Source: Isotricha intestinalis
Taxonomy: Eukaryota; Ciliophora; Litostomatea; Vestibuliferida; Isotrichidae
Length of the DNA: 31,115 nt
Reading direction: 5' to 3'
Assembly: GCA_023807065.1 (NCBI GenBank)
Contig: JAJJLU010000566.1
Coordinates: 1-31,115, forward strand
Position numbers and translations under genes: made by a program. Positions 17,540 to 27,638 of this stretch are shown piece by piece. Below the pieces are notes generated by a model. It searched no databases. It saw only the letters and a list, made by a program, of their open reading frames with translations, and had not been told where the DNA came from. Numbering within the stretch: position 1 is the first letter of the stretch; every line of letters begins with the position of its first letter.

Positions 17540-19303
17540 TTATAAATTAGAAAGTATATTTTTCCTACTTTCTTCATTTTTCCTTAATCTTTCATCTAAA
17601 TAATCTAAATGGTCACTATGTTTTTGGAATATTTCTTCTATAATATTTTTATCTTTATTTATATTTAAATTATTTTGTTTTGAATTATAATTTAAATAAT
17701 ATTTATTATCTTCTTTTAATATATTATTATAGTAATTATCACCCAAAAAATTATTATGTTTTATTACTTCAGGACCTTTATCATTTAATTTAGAACCAGA
17801 TTTATTGTTAAATTGAATAGGAAAAGAATTATTAATAAAATTATTATCTGATGGAAATTTAATTTGATAATTTATATTATTTAAAATATTATTTGATTGA
17901 TAAATAATATTAAGATTCTCATTATCATTATTATGTATATTTTTTGATAAATTTTCTTCATTAATATTTAATATATTATTTTCTAATTTTTCTTCATATT
18001 CATAATATATATTATTTAATTTTTCTTCATTTTGAAATTTATTATTTTCATTCTTTTTTTTTATAATATAAAAATCATTTAAATGTTTTCTTATATCTTT
18101 TAATTTGCTTTCATTTTTTTCATCATTATTTAAATAATGAAAATCTTGAGTCGAATTATATTCATTAATATTGAGATTTGAATAATATATATTATTTAAA
18201 TTTTTATTATTTCTTGTACTTTTAGAATTAACATTTTTATTATTTAAATCTTTATTTTTATTTAAAGTAGAATTAATTCTTTTTTTAACTTTTTTATTAT
18301 TATTTTCAGTATTTGAAGATTTTAAATATCTACTTTCAATAAAAGAATAATTTTTATTAATTTTAAAAATAGGTTTATGAATTTTTTGATAATAAATTTC
18401 TTTATCTTCTTCCTTTTTTTTTTGAAGAATTTTTCCTTGTTCAAATAATCTTTCTTCAACTTTCATATTTAAATAATCAGGTTTATTTTCAAATAAAATT
18501 TCTTGACTTAATTGATTTATTTTAAAACTTTGATTAATATTTTGATTATTATAATATTCTATTTTTTCTTTTTTTTTATTTTCTATTTTATTTTTCCATT
18601 CATATAAATCTTGAATACTTCTTTTTATTCTTTGACTACTTAAATTTATATTAGGATTTTTATTTTTATTAATTTTTTCAGAAATTTTTTTTATAGTTTC
18701 AATGTGTTTCCTTTGAGTATTTCCATTTCCTAATCTTTCAAATACATTTTCATTATTTAATAATTTTTTTGCTATTTCAATGCTTTTTTTACATATTTTT
18801 GGTTTTATTCTATATTCTAATTTTTTTTTATTTAATTCTTCTCTTTTTATTGTATTTAATTTATTTTTTGTTTTAATTTCTCTTTTTTCCCAATATGATT
18901 TATTTGATGAATAAACTGAAGTATTTGAATTATTTCTTTTATTATTATTTGTATTATTTATATTTGTATTTGAATAATTTGAAATAGAATAATTATCTTT
19001 TCTTTGATGATTTTTATTATTTTTTTCAGTTATTATTTCTGTTTTATAATTTTTTTCTTGATAATTATTTAAATTTAAACTTCCACTTCTTTTATTTTCT
19101 ATTGGATTATAATTTTTAATATTTTTATTTTTCAAATTTTTCATTAATTTTATTTTCCCTTGAAAATTATTTCCTCTTTCTGAATAATTATTTATTTTAT
19201 TGAAATAATTAAAATTTTGAATTTTTAAAAAATCAGGGTTTTCATTATAATTATTTAATAACTTATCATTATAATATATATTATTGTTAGATTCATTTAT
19301 CAT
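17540..19303 (-). CDS. Asn/Lys-rich coiled-coil protein, unknown (587 aa)
   Basis: An ATG exists at 19354, but its first 17 codons (MILFCHIKFIFKFTLKK) look like translated leader, so I prefer the Met at 19303 (MINESNNNIYYNDK). The N-terminal about 150 residues and the C-terminal half are Asn-rich and low complexity. The best-composed part, about residues 160-330, is highly charged and helical, with RIKPKICKKSIEIAKKLL, then NVFERLGNGNTQRKHIETIK, and KVEERLFEQGKILQKKKEE. Two V/F-x-x-RL motifs sit about 100 residues apart. The end (YLDERLRKNEESRKNILSNL) is again coiled-coil-like. No membrane segment. A cytoskeletal or basal-body role is possible but not shown. Stop is TAA. Confidence 0.6.
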   Translation of the reverse strand: MINESNNNIYYNDKLLNNYNENPDFLKIQNFNYFNKINNYSERGNNFQGKIKLMKNLKNKNIKNYNPIENKRSGSLNLNNYQEKNYKTEIITEKNNKNHQRKDNYSISNYSNTNINNTNNNKRNNSNTSVYSSNKSYWEKREIKTKNKLNTIKREELNKKKLEYRIKPKICKKSIEIAKKLLNNENVFERLGNGNTQRKHIETIKKISEKINKNKNPNINLSSQRIKRSIQDLYEWKNKIENKKKEKIEYYNNQNINQSFKINQLSQEILFENKPDYLNMKVEERLFEQGKILQKKKEEDKEIYYQKIHKPIFKINKNYSFIESRYLKSSNTENNNKKVKKRINSTLNKNKDLNNKNVNSKSTRNNKNLNNIYYSNLNINEYNSTQDFHYLNNDEKNESKLKDIRKHLNDFYIIKKKNENNKFQNEEKLNNIYYEYEEKLENNILNINEENLSKNIHNNDNENLNIIYQSNNILNNINYQIKFPSDNNFINNSFPIQFNNKSGSKLNDKGPEVIKHNNFLGDNYYNNILKEDNKYYLNYNSKQNNLNINKDKNIIEEIFQKHSDHLDYLDERLRKNEESRKNILSNL

Positions 19304-19610
19304 TTTTTTTAATGTAAATTTAAAAATAAATTTAATATGACAAAATAAAATCAATTTTTAAAATAAATAAAATAAATAAAAATTAAAAAAATAATTTAAT
19401 TTTGAATGTCAATATTAGAATAAAACATTTTTTTTCATAAATTTTTATTATTTTTATCTTATTATTTTCCCTAATTTTAATTTAAGATTATTATTATTTG
19501 TATTATTTTATTCAATTAAATTTATAATAAATTTACATTAATTTATTTTTTTTATTTACTTGTTTATAACCATATAATATAATATTTGATTTTTACTTAT
19601 TATTATTTTC

Positions 19611-19622
19611 AAGATTAATCTT
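19611..19622. repeat. 12-bp perfect palindrome AAGATTAATCTT
   Basis: The sequence reads the same on both strands. It lies just left of the longer inverted repeat and shares its AAGATTA core, about 110 bp upstream of the SEC24 start codon. Confidence 0.8.
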
Positions 19623-19625
19623 TTG

Positions 19626-19671
19626 TTTATTAAGATTATTTTTCTTATTTTTCCTTCCTAATCTTAATAAA
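19626..19671. repeat. 13-bp inverted repeat with 20-nt spacer
   Basis: The left arm TTTATTAAGATTA (19626-19638) and right arm TAATCTTAATAAA (19659-19671) are perfectly complementary, with a pyrimidine-only-plus-A spacer. It ends 60 bp before the SEC24 ATG. It could be a protein-binding dyad or an RNA hairpin in the 5' leader. Confidence 0.75.
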
Positions 19672-19731
19672 TTCATTTATTGAAAAAAAAAATTAAAAAA
19701 AAAATAATATATAATTCCTTTAAAAAATAAA

Positions 19732-22301
19732 ATGAAAAATTTCTCTTCTCCAGTATTCCCGAAAAACCAATTAGAAGTAAATTTACAAATATAAAAAAAT
19801 AGCCAAATAATAATAATTTCATAAAAAATGAATTTAAAAAGGAAAAAATATCATCTTATAAAACATTAATATCAAATTATAAATTAAGTCCAAATATGTG
19901 TCCAAGACCAAATTCAATTGATGAAATATATATAAATAATAATAAAACAACAGAATTTACAACATATATAGGAAAAATTCCTCCATATTCAAATTCAATA
20001 TATAAAGTAATTGAAAGAGATAATTCTTCACCTAAATATATAAGAGCAACTTTAATTAATCCTCCGATTAATCAATATTATTTAAATCAAAGTAATTTAT
20101 TATTTGGTTTAAATATTCAACCTTTTAGAGATAATTTAGAAGAAGAAATTCCAATTGTTGAAATTAAAGAGAATATATTTAGATGTAAAAAATGTAAAAG
20201 TTATATTAATAATAAATATACTCAAAGTTATAATCAATTAAATCAATTAATTTTTATTTGTAATTTATGTAATAATGAAAATATTATTTCTTCATTTGAA
20301 AATTCAGTTAAAGAAGAATATTTAAATATTTCTGAAAGAGATAATTGTATTGAATTAACTAAACCAACAATTGATTTTTATTTAAATGAAAAAAATAATG
20401 CTGATAATAAAAATTTTTATCCTCATTATATTTTTATGATTGATATTTCTGAAGATTCTTTTGAATTCGGTTTACCGAATTATATTTTAAATTCTATTCA
20501 AAGTAATTTAGATTCTTTTGATAATATTAATTATACTTATATGTCTATTTCACTTTATGATGTGAAAAATATATATTTTTTTTATTTAGAAAAAAATGAA
20601 ATTAAAATATCAATAATGACAGATTTAAATAATCCATTTTGTCCAATTGAATCAAAGAAAATGTATTTAAATATAGAAAAAAATAAAAATGAAATATATA
20701 AATTAATAGAAAAGGTAATAAATTTTATAAATGAAAAAAATATCAATTTAATATCTGGAAATATATTAAAAACTAAAAATTTTCTTCAAAAAAGTGTACC
20801 AACAGGTTCAGCAATAAAATCAGGAATAGATTCATTATTATTTAATGGAGGAAGAATATTAATTTTTACTCCAAATCCTTGTAATCATGGTTTTAATAAT
20901 TGTATAATTGAAAATAATGATGAAAAAAAAGAAGAAAATTGCTTTCTTCCTAAACATAATAAATTTAATAATTTAATTGAAATTTGTAATAATAATAAAA
21001 TTACTATTGATCAATTTATTTTCATGTCAACTCAATATGATTTATCTACAATGGGATTAATAAGTAATTTAACAGGTGGACAAATATTTTATTATGAATA
21101 TACTTCAAATTCAAATTTAATAAATTATTCTTTTGAAAAATTACATTATGATATAAATAGAGTAATTTCAAGAAAAAATTATTATGATGTTAAATTTATG
21201 ATAAGATATTCTTCTTATGTTGATTGTGTTGAAATTTTAAGTAATTTTAATAGAAAATTAGGAGAAGCTTTTCAATTAGGAAGTTGTGATCCTGATTTTA
21301 ATTTTTATTATTCTTTTAAATTAAACGATGGAATTAAAGATAAAACTAAAATTCATTTTCAAATTGCTTGCTTATTTATTGATAATTATAATAAAAAATA
21401 TATTCGAATTTTTAATGTTACTTATCAAGCTTCTAATTCTTTTTATGAAATTTTTAATAATATTGATAATGATTCTTTAGTCAAAGCTTTTTTAATGAAA
21501 AGTATTTCTTTAAGTTATAGAAGTTCATTAGAAAAATCAAGAGAATTTTTAGAAAATAAATTATATGAAATATTTAAATTTTATAAACAAAATGTTATAG
21601 AAGATAGAGCTAATGAAGATTTTATTTATCCTCATTCATTAAAATTTTTCCCTTTATATATTCATTCTTTTTTAAAAAGAAGATGTTTAAATTATCCTCC
21701 AAAAGGAAGTAATTATGTTAAAAATGTATATTTATTAAATAAAATTATGAGAGAACCATTATATAAAACTTTAAAATTATTATATCCTAAAATGTATAGA
21801 ATTGATAATATTCAAAAAGTTAAATTAGATGATAATACTTTATTTTCTTTTTATGATATTGGAACTTTTATAAATGATTATAATATTTATTTAAAACCTA
21901 ATTTACTTAGATTATCTAAAGATATTATTGATATGGATAAAAGTTATTTAATTGATGATGGAGATTATATAAATTTATTTATTTTTGATAAGTTAAATAG
22001 TGAGTTTTATTATAATTTATTTAATATGAAAACTTTTGAAGAAATTAAAGAAAATAATATTTTATCTTTAGATGAAGAAAATCAAAATTATTTAAATTTA
22101 AGATTATTAAATATTATTTATCAATTAAGAATTGAAAATAACGGTTATAATCAACCTGTTAGAATTTTTTTATATAATGAAAAAAATATATATGATAATA
22201 ATTTATTATATTTATTAATCGAGGATAAAATTGGAAGTGAAAAAAGTTATTCTGATTTTTTGTTTAATTTAAATAATTCAATTCAAAAAAGTAAATTTTA
22301 A
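19732..22301 (+). CDS. SEC24: COPII coat subunit SEC24, with a 26-nt intron
   Basis: SEC24 is the cargo-selecting subunit of the Sec23/Sec24 COPII coat that buds vesicles from the ER. Joining exon 1 (19732-19776, 15 codons) to exon 2 (19803-22301) gives 847 residues. Seen in order: PKYIRATL just before the core; a zinc finger with C143, C146, C168 and C171 (CKKC and CNLC pairs); a trunk domain with PTGSAIKSGIDSLLFNGGRI; a beta-sandwich region; helical blocks with KKYIRIFNVTYQAS and DNDSLVKAFLMK; PHSLKFFPLYIHSFLKRR; and a gelsolin-like end with YLIDDGDYINLFI. The usual long Pro/Gln-rich N-terminus is replaced by a short Asn/Lys-rich one. The unspliced alternative start (Met at 19896) would drop 46 residues and is less likely, because the upstream exon keeps frame exactly. 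Stop is TAA. Confidence 0.93.
19777..19802 (+). other. 26-nt GT-AG intron in SEC24
   Basis: The element begins GTAAAT and ends AAATAG. It lies between codons (phase 0), contains an in-frame TAA and is not a multiple of three. Removing it fuses a 15-codon exon starting at an ATG to 31 further codons that run in frame into the SEC24 core. An acceptor at 19841 would also keep frame but loses coding sequence. Confidence 0.75.
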
Positions 22302-23554
22302 AAAAATATTTAATTATAATTTATCATAAATGAATTATATATATTTTGAATTAATCATTATTAAAATCTATAATTTCTTTTCAACCAATTGATTCTGTTG
22401 TGATTTTTCAGATATATATATAATAATAGAAAAGATAAATGTTAAAAATTATTTTCTTAAATTTGATTAGAATAAATTCAATTCTAAAATCATTAGATTT
22501 ATATTTTAAACATTTTGAAGAAAATTTTTTAAATGAGAGATTTGTTTTTTATAAAATAATTATTAATCAAATTTGAATAAAAAGAATTTCTTTTCCAATT
22601 TCTTTAATTCTTCTAGAATATAATTAATATAACCTTTATATTCAAAATGTTTATAAGGCTATATTTTTGCAATTAAGGAAATATTTGTTGATAATATTAA
22701 TTAATCTCAATGTAAATTTGATGAATTTCTAAAATAATTTTGCCTGTTCAAAGGAAAATAATGTATAATTTCTTTTTTGTAAAATTATTAAATCATTTTT
22801 ATTTATTATTTTAAATAAAAAAATTTTTGAAAACCATTAATATCATTATAAATTTAATATTTCATTTATTTATATTACATTAATAAAACAATCTTCAAAA
22901 TATATAATTGATAAAGAATAATAAGAAAAGTTTTTATCTATATTATATTTTTTAAAAATAAAAATAGTTAAAGAGTATTAAATTATAATTTATAAATTAG
23001 AAAAATATTTCAAATAGTTTAAAATTCTAATTAACCAATATTTTATTAATTATAACATGATTTAAGAGTTAGATAATAAAAAATTGAAAAATTTAATGTT
23101 TTATAAATATCCTTATACCTGTTTTCTGAAGAAAATTGAAAATATCTTTAACTTCTTCTTAATAATCTCATTAATTATTTAGTAATAACTTTAAAACATT
23201 TTGATTAAAAAATAAATAATTGTTAGACGAATTATTTCTTGTATTTTAAAATTTCAAGAATTGAATTTAAAAAAACAATCAAAAAAACTATTTTTTTTGA
23301 TTAACTTATTTAAGAATATAATATTAAATCTTCAAATTTGAACTAAACTAAAAAATTTATATATATAAAGAACTATTGAATATTATTCATTAAGTAAAAA
23401 GAAAAATAAATTTATATATATATAATATAAATTGAATATTTATAAATGAAAAAAAATAAAAGATAATTTCATAAACAAATATAATCTAAATAAAAATGTT
23501 AATTATGAAAAAGAAATTATTATTTTAAATAAAATTAATAGTAAAAAAAAAAAT
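22302..23554. other. 1.25-kb gap without a recognisable gene
   Basis: This is the longest unassigned stretch. No open frame longer than about 40 codons, tRNA, rRNA or known small RNA is visible. The composition is less homopolymeric than other gaps: patches such as 22380-22420 and 22600-22770 contain mixed bases. On the minus strand one frame between about 23260 and 22350 shows several 25-37-codon runs separated by stops, which could be decayed coding sequence or chance in A+T-rich DNA. The right part is the promoter of the kinase gene. Confidence 0.5.
23277..23302. repeat. 11-bp inverted repeat (hairpin)
   Basis: AATCAAAAAAA (23277-23287) is complementary to TTTTTTTGATT (23292-23302) around a CTAT loop. 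It could be a terminator-like or cruciform element in the gap upstream of the kinase gene. Its role is unknown. Confidence 0.6.
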
Positions 23555-25450
23555 ATGGATAAAATTGTTATTGATAATTCCTTAAACGAAAACTATTATC
23601 ACAAAACATCAATAAGCAAAATCAATTTTAATTTTATGTACGTGATAGGAAAAGGTGGTTTTGGCAAAGTATGGAAAGTACAATATAAAAAGACAAAAGA
23701 GACATATGCCTTAAAAGAAATGTCAAAATTAAAAATAATAGACAAAAAAAGTGAAAAATCAATAAATAGTGAGCGTGAATTTCTCTCAATTTTAAACCAT
23801 CCATTTATAGTAAATATGCATTACGCATTTCAAGACAGAGATAATTTATATTTAGTAATGGATATGTTATCAGGAGGAGATTTAAGATATCATATTTCTC
23901 GTTATCGTCGATTTTCAGAAGAACAAACAAGATTTTTCATTGCGTGTATGGTTTACACTTTAGAATACATTCATGGTAATAATGTCATTCATAGAGATAT
24001 TAAACCTGAAAATTTAGTTCTTGATAATAAAGGTTATGTAAGAATTACTGATTTTGGAATTGCTAAAGAAAATTTACCTGATAATTCAAGTGAAACTTCT
24101 GGAACTCCTGGTTACATGTCTCCTGAAGTTATGAGAGGAAAAAATCACTCTTTCCCTGTTGATTATTTTGCTATTGGTGTGATTGGGTATGAATTTATGA
24201 TTGGGAAAAGACCTTATTATGGGAAAAATAGAAAAGAAATTAAAGAGCAAATGCTTTCTATTCAAGCTTCCATTAAAAAAGAAGATTTAAGACAAGGATG
24301 GAGTCCTGAAAGTGCTGATTTTATTAATAAGTTGCTTATCAGGAAAACTGAACATCGATTAGGATATAAAGGAGGAACTAGTGAAATGAAAGAACATCCT
24401 TGGCTTAAATATTATCCTTGGAAAGAATTGGAAAGTAAAACTTTACCTGCCCCTTATATACCCGATAAAAAAGATAATTTTGATAAAAGATATTGTGAAA
24501 GTATTGATAAAATTAGTGAGGAAACTAAATTGAGATACGAAGAAATTTTAGGAACCGAAAATTACAAGAAATGCTTTATGAATTTTTATTATAATAAAGA
24601 TGAAGTTGAAGTAAAGAAAAAAAAATCAGAAATGGAAAATAAAAAAAAGGAAGAGAAAAATGAAAATAAAAATGATAATGATAAAATTACTTTTGAAAAG
24701 AGAGACAAAAATCCAAATAATGATAATACTATAAATCTAATAAATAATAATAAATTATCAAATAATCAAATAAATATAAATTCAAATAAGATATCAAATT
24801 TAAATAAAAATAAAAATGAAGTAAATCAAAATCAACAAGGAATAAATAGACCAATGACTTCATCAAAAAAAAGACAACTTTCACATTCAAATTCTTCTAT
24901 TGGTATATTATCAAATAAAAATAATAATAATAATAATCAAAATCAAAATCAACAAGCTTTAATAGATATAAATGTAATTGATAAACCAAAAATAATAAAT
25001 GAAAATCAAGGTAATCATTTTGTAAAATTAAATAGTAATTACTTAAATAATCATAATAAAAATAATAGTAGTGTTAATATATTTAATTATGTAAATCATA
25101 AAAATAGATTAATTCAAAATTTTCCTCAAAAAAATAATAATAAAAATTTATTAAATGGATTAATTCATGGTCAACATATAAGATCATCAAGTGTAATTGA
25201 TAAAAAAAATGGAGGAAAATATAATAATTCTAATAAAATAAATATGAATTATCAAAGAAAAAATAATTCTAAAAATATTACTAATAATATTTATGGTAAT
25301 AAAAAATTAAATAGAGTTAATAGTGCTTCTAAAATGCTTAGTCGTTCTTCTACTGATTTGATTTTCAATAAATCAAATAATGTTTCTTTTTATAATAAGA
25401 ATAATTTCAGTAATTATCATACAAATATGCATTTTAATTATGTGAAATAA
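23555..25450 (+). CDS. AGC-family serine/threonine kinase, STK32-like
   Basis: A 631-residue protein with an N-terminal protein kinase domain (about 27-290). Seen directly: the glycine loop GKGGFGKVW at 32-40, catalytic Lys54 (YALKEMSK), an SEREFL helix with Glu73, HRDIKPEN at 146-153, DFG at 166-168 and the activation segment SGTPGYMSPE at 182-191. All catalytic residues are present, so it should phosphorylate Ser/Thr. The insert-free AGC-like layout and the RRFSEEQTRFF and HPWLKYYPW blocks fit the STK32/YANK-like and related ciliate AGC kinases. The C-tail (FMNFYYN, about 336-342) lacks a canonical FxxFSY hydrophobic motif. Residues about 350-631 are Asn/Lys/Gln-rich low complexity with poly-Asn. 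The kinase domain uses CGT/CGA Arg codons rare elsewhere in the window. Stop is TAA. CDC16 follows 92 bp downstream. Confidence 0.9.
   Translation: MDKIVIDNSLNENYYHKTSISKINFNFMYVIGKGGFGKVWKVQYKKTKETYALKEMSKLKIIDKKSEKSINSEREFLSILNHPFIVNMHYAFQDRDNLYLVMDMLSGGDLRYHISRYRRFSEEQTRFFIACMVYTLEYIHGNNVIHRDIKPENLVLDNKGYVRITDFGIAKENLPDNSSETSGTPGYMSPEVMRGKNHSFPVDYFAIGVIGYEFMIGKRPYYGKNRKEIKEQMLSIQASIKKEDLRQGWSPESADFINKLLIRKTEHRLGYKGGTSEMKEHPWLKYYPWKELESKTLPAPYIPDKKDNFDKRYCESIDKISEETKLRYEEILGTENYKKCFMNFYYNKDEVEVKKKKSEMENKKKEEKNENKNDNDKITFEKRDKNPNNDNTINLINNNKLSNNQININSNKISNLNKNKNEVNQNQQGINRPMTSSKKRQLSHSNSSIGILSNKNNNNNNQNQNQQALIDINVIDKPKIINENQGNHFVKLNSNYLNNHNKNNSSVNIFNYVNHKNRLIQNFPQKNNNKNLLNGLIHGQHIRSSSVIDKKNGGKYNNSNKINMNYQRKNNSKNITNNIYGNKKLNRVNSASKMLSRSSTDLIFNKSNNVSFYNKNNFSNYHTNMHFNYVK
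24918..24955 (+). repeat. AAT microsatellite coding poly-Asn/Asn-Gln
   Basis: A run of AAT codons followed by AAT CAA repeats lies inside the kinase tail and encodes a homopolymeric Asn and Asn-Gln stretch. Typical slippage-prone low-complexity coding DNA. Confidence 0.8.
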
Positions 25451-25542
25451 AATTTTTTACAATATTCATTTAATGTATATAATATTAATATAAATTTTAT
25501 GTTTTGAAAATAAATATAATTTAAAATTTAAATTAAAATAAA

Positions 25543-27189
25543 ATGTCAGAAGAAAAAAATTCATTTATATCAAATAATAATAATTTAAATAGTAAAGAAC
25601 AATTTGTAACATATGAGGAAATACTTTCAAAAATGAAATTATTAATTGATAAATATTTATCACTAAATTTATATAAAAATGCTTTATTTTATGCAGAAAA
25701 AAGTTTAAATTTTTCATTAAACCATGAAATGAAAAGTATAAGTGAAAATATATTTACATTAGCAAAATGTTTATATTTAAATAAAGAATATTCAAGATGT
25801 GTAAATTTAATTCAAAAATATAATATGGTATATTTCAATTTAAATTTTTTAATTTTAATAGGACAAGCATTATATAATTGTGAAGACTATGAATCATTAA
25901 TATCATTTCTTGAAAAAGAACCAATAACTTTTGAATCACCTTTAAAGAATAAATCAGATACACAAATTTTACATTCAATAAGATATCTTTTAATTGGAAA
26001 AGCATATGAAATGCAAGAAAATAAACAACCTGCTATAAGAAATTATCTTTTATCTTTACAATATGATCCTAATAACATTGAAGCTTTTGATATTCTATTA
26101 AATCATCAATTATTAAATTTGGAAAGTAAAAATAATTTACTTCCAACACTTTCATTTTCAAATGATAATTATTGGTTATATGATTATTTCAAAAGTAAAA
26201 TAGATGATAATATATATATGACAGAAAAAAGTGATATTGAAATAAAAGAAAATGAAAATGAAGAAAAAGCAAATGTAATGGATATATTATATAAAAACGA
26301 AGATCAAGATTTAATGAAAATGGAAGCTGAAAAATATTTTATAGCAAGAGATTATACAAATACATTTAATAAATTAAGAAAAATAAACGAAGAAGATTTT
26401 TATAATTTAGAAATAATTCCAATGTTATGTAGTTGTATGATAGAATTAAATAAAGTTGGAGAATTATATTCTTTAGCATATAAATTAGCAAATAATTGTG
26501 GAGATAAATATATATCATGGTATGCAGTAGGATGTTATTATTATAGTATAAAGAAATATGATTTAAGTAGAAAATATTTTTTAAAATGTAATCAATTAAA
26601 TAAAAATTTTCCTGAAGGTTGGATTGCTTTAGGAAATTCTTATGCAGGACAAGATGAATCTGATCAAGCTTTAAATGCTTACAGAACTTGTTTAAGATTA
26701 TTCCCTGGTTGTCATTATAGTAATTTATATATTGGAATGGAATTTATTAGAACTAATAATTTTAAAACTGCTTTTATTACTTTTCAAAATGCTCTTTTAT
26801 TATCAATTAATGATCCTTTAATTTATAATGAAATTGGTGTTGTTTATTATAAACAAAAACAATTTGAAGATGCTGAAAAATATTTTTTAAAAGGTGTTTC
26901 TATTTGTAATAATGAAGATAGAGCTATTACTACACAAACTCTTCTTTTAAATTTAGGCCATTGTTATAAAAAAATGAAAAGATTTAAAGATGCTCTTCAA
27001 TTATATATTAAATTATATTGTATTGATTCTAGAAATATTGATGTTTTAAATGCTATTGGAACTACTTTAGCTCTTCTTGGAAATAATAATTTAGCTTTGG
27101 AATATTTACATAAAGCTAATTTTATTAAATCAAATGATAATTATTCCATTGGAATGATTAATAAATGTATTAATAATATAATTGATTGA
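25543..27189 (+). CDS. CDC16: Anaphase-promoting complex subunit CDC16/APC6
   Basis: A 548-residue TPR protein matching APC6/Cdc16, a scaffold subunit of the APC/C ubiquitin ligase that drives exit from mitosis. Seen directly: N-terminal TPR-like helices (KNALFYAEKSL, YLNKEYSRCV, LIGQALYNCEDY), then the characteristic CDC16 block ISWYAVGCYYYSIKKYDLSR, FPEGWIALGNSYAGQDESDQ, GCHYSNLYIGMEFIRTNN, NDPLIYNEIGVVYYKQKQFE, LLLNLGHCYKKMKRFKDAL and DVLNAIGTTLALLGNNNLAL. Order and spacing follow the family. An acidic Lys/Glu insert sits near 225-260. The protein is slightly shorter than animal versions because the disordered C-terminal tail is absent. The stop is TGA, with an in-frame TAA two codons on. 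Confidence 0.92.
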   Translation: MSEEKNSFISNNNNLNSKEQFVTYEEILSKMKLLIDKYLSLNLYKNALFYAEKSLNFSLNHEMKSISENIFTLAKCLYLNKEYSRCVNLIQKYNMVYFNLNFLILIGQALYNCEDYESLISFLEKEPITFESPLKNKSDTQILHSIRYLLIGKAYEMQENKQPAIRNYLLSLQYDPNNIEAFDILLNHQLLNLESKNNLLPTLSFSNDNYWLYDYFKSKIDDNIYMTEKSDIEIKENENEEKANVMDILYKNEDQDLMKMEAEKYFIARDYTNTFNKLRKINEEDFYNLEIIPMLCSCMIELNKVGELYSLAYKLANNCGDKYISWYAVGCYYYSIKKYDLSRKYFLKCNQLNKNFPEGWIALGNSYAGQDESDQALNAYRTCLRLFPGCHYSNLYIGMEFIRTNNFKTAFITFQNALLLSINDPLIYNEIGVVYYKQKQFEDAEKYFLKGVSICNNEDRAITTQTLLLNLGHCYKKMKRFKDALQLYIKLYCIDSRNIDVLNAIGTTLALLGNNNLALEYLHKANFIKSNDNYSIGMINKCINNIID

Positions 27190-27638
27190 AATTTATAATT
27201 ATTTTTTTTTTTATTTTTTTTTTTATACATTTTTTTTCTTTTTCATTTTGCAAAATCAAAGACTCATCTGCAAACATTTTATTTTTATTACAAACAATTT
27301 TTATAATTCACTCTTTTTAATAAGATTAATATGGAAATATCATTAGAATATGTTTGTTTCTTTATTGTTTCTTATTTTTTAGTAGGAAATTTATATTTTC
27401 TTTATTATATGCAAATAAATAAGTAAATTATATAATTATTTATAATAAAATAAAGTAAAATGGTGATTTTAATTATCTATATTATTCAAAATTCTTTTTA
27501 AAAATAATTTGTTTAAATAAAAGTAAAAAAATGAATGAAACCCTAAAAAACTTAAAAAAAAAATATTTAAATCAAACCTTATTCACCTTTAAATAAATAA
27601 CACTTAATTTTTTATATTATATTTTACTCCTAAATTAT
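27190..27638. other. 449-bp convergent gap, one tiny ORF inside
   Basis: Lies between the stops of CDC16 (+) and PPDK (-). It starts with long T-runs and holds one short hydrophobic open frame (27331-27426, listed separately). The rest is A/T-rich 3' flank. No tRNA or clear structured RNA is seen. Confidence 0.5.
27331..27426 (+). CDS. Possible 31-residue membrane microprotein
   Basis: An ATG-to-TAA frame codes MEISLEYVCFFIVSYFLVGN followed by 11 more residues, with a single hydrophobic stretch of about 18 residues. Size and shape recall tiny membrane subunits such as those of the oligosaccharyltransferase or mitochondrial import complexes, but no match is claimed. A GT...TTTTTTAG stretch inside it (27351-27381) could instead be an intron-like element, and chance is quite possible in such DNA. 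Confidence 0.2.
   Translation: MEISLEYVCFFIVSYFLVGNLYFLYYMQINK

Larger units (their letters stand above)
19304..19731. promoter_or_regulatory. Divergent promoter region with AAGATTA motif cluster
   Basis: This 428-bp gap separates the coiled-coil gene (-) from SEC24 (+), so both promoters should be here. It contains five copies of AAGATTA or its complement: 19484-19490, 19611-19617, 19616-19622 (reverse), 19632-19638 and 19659-19665 (reverse). No open frame is seen in the gap. Confidence 0.5.

Noticed and set aside
23496..23528. Upstream 10-codon ORF before the kinase gene
   Set aside because: A short ATG-to-TAA frame is expected by chance and transcript extent is unknown.
22302..23554. Gene using TAA/TAG as glutamine in the long gap
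   Set aside because: Reading stops as Gln gives plausible-looking protein, but any A+T-rich DNA does so, and neighbouring genes clearly use TAA as stop.
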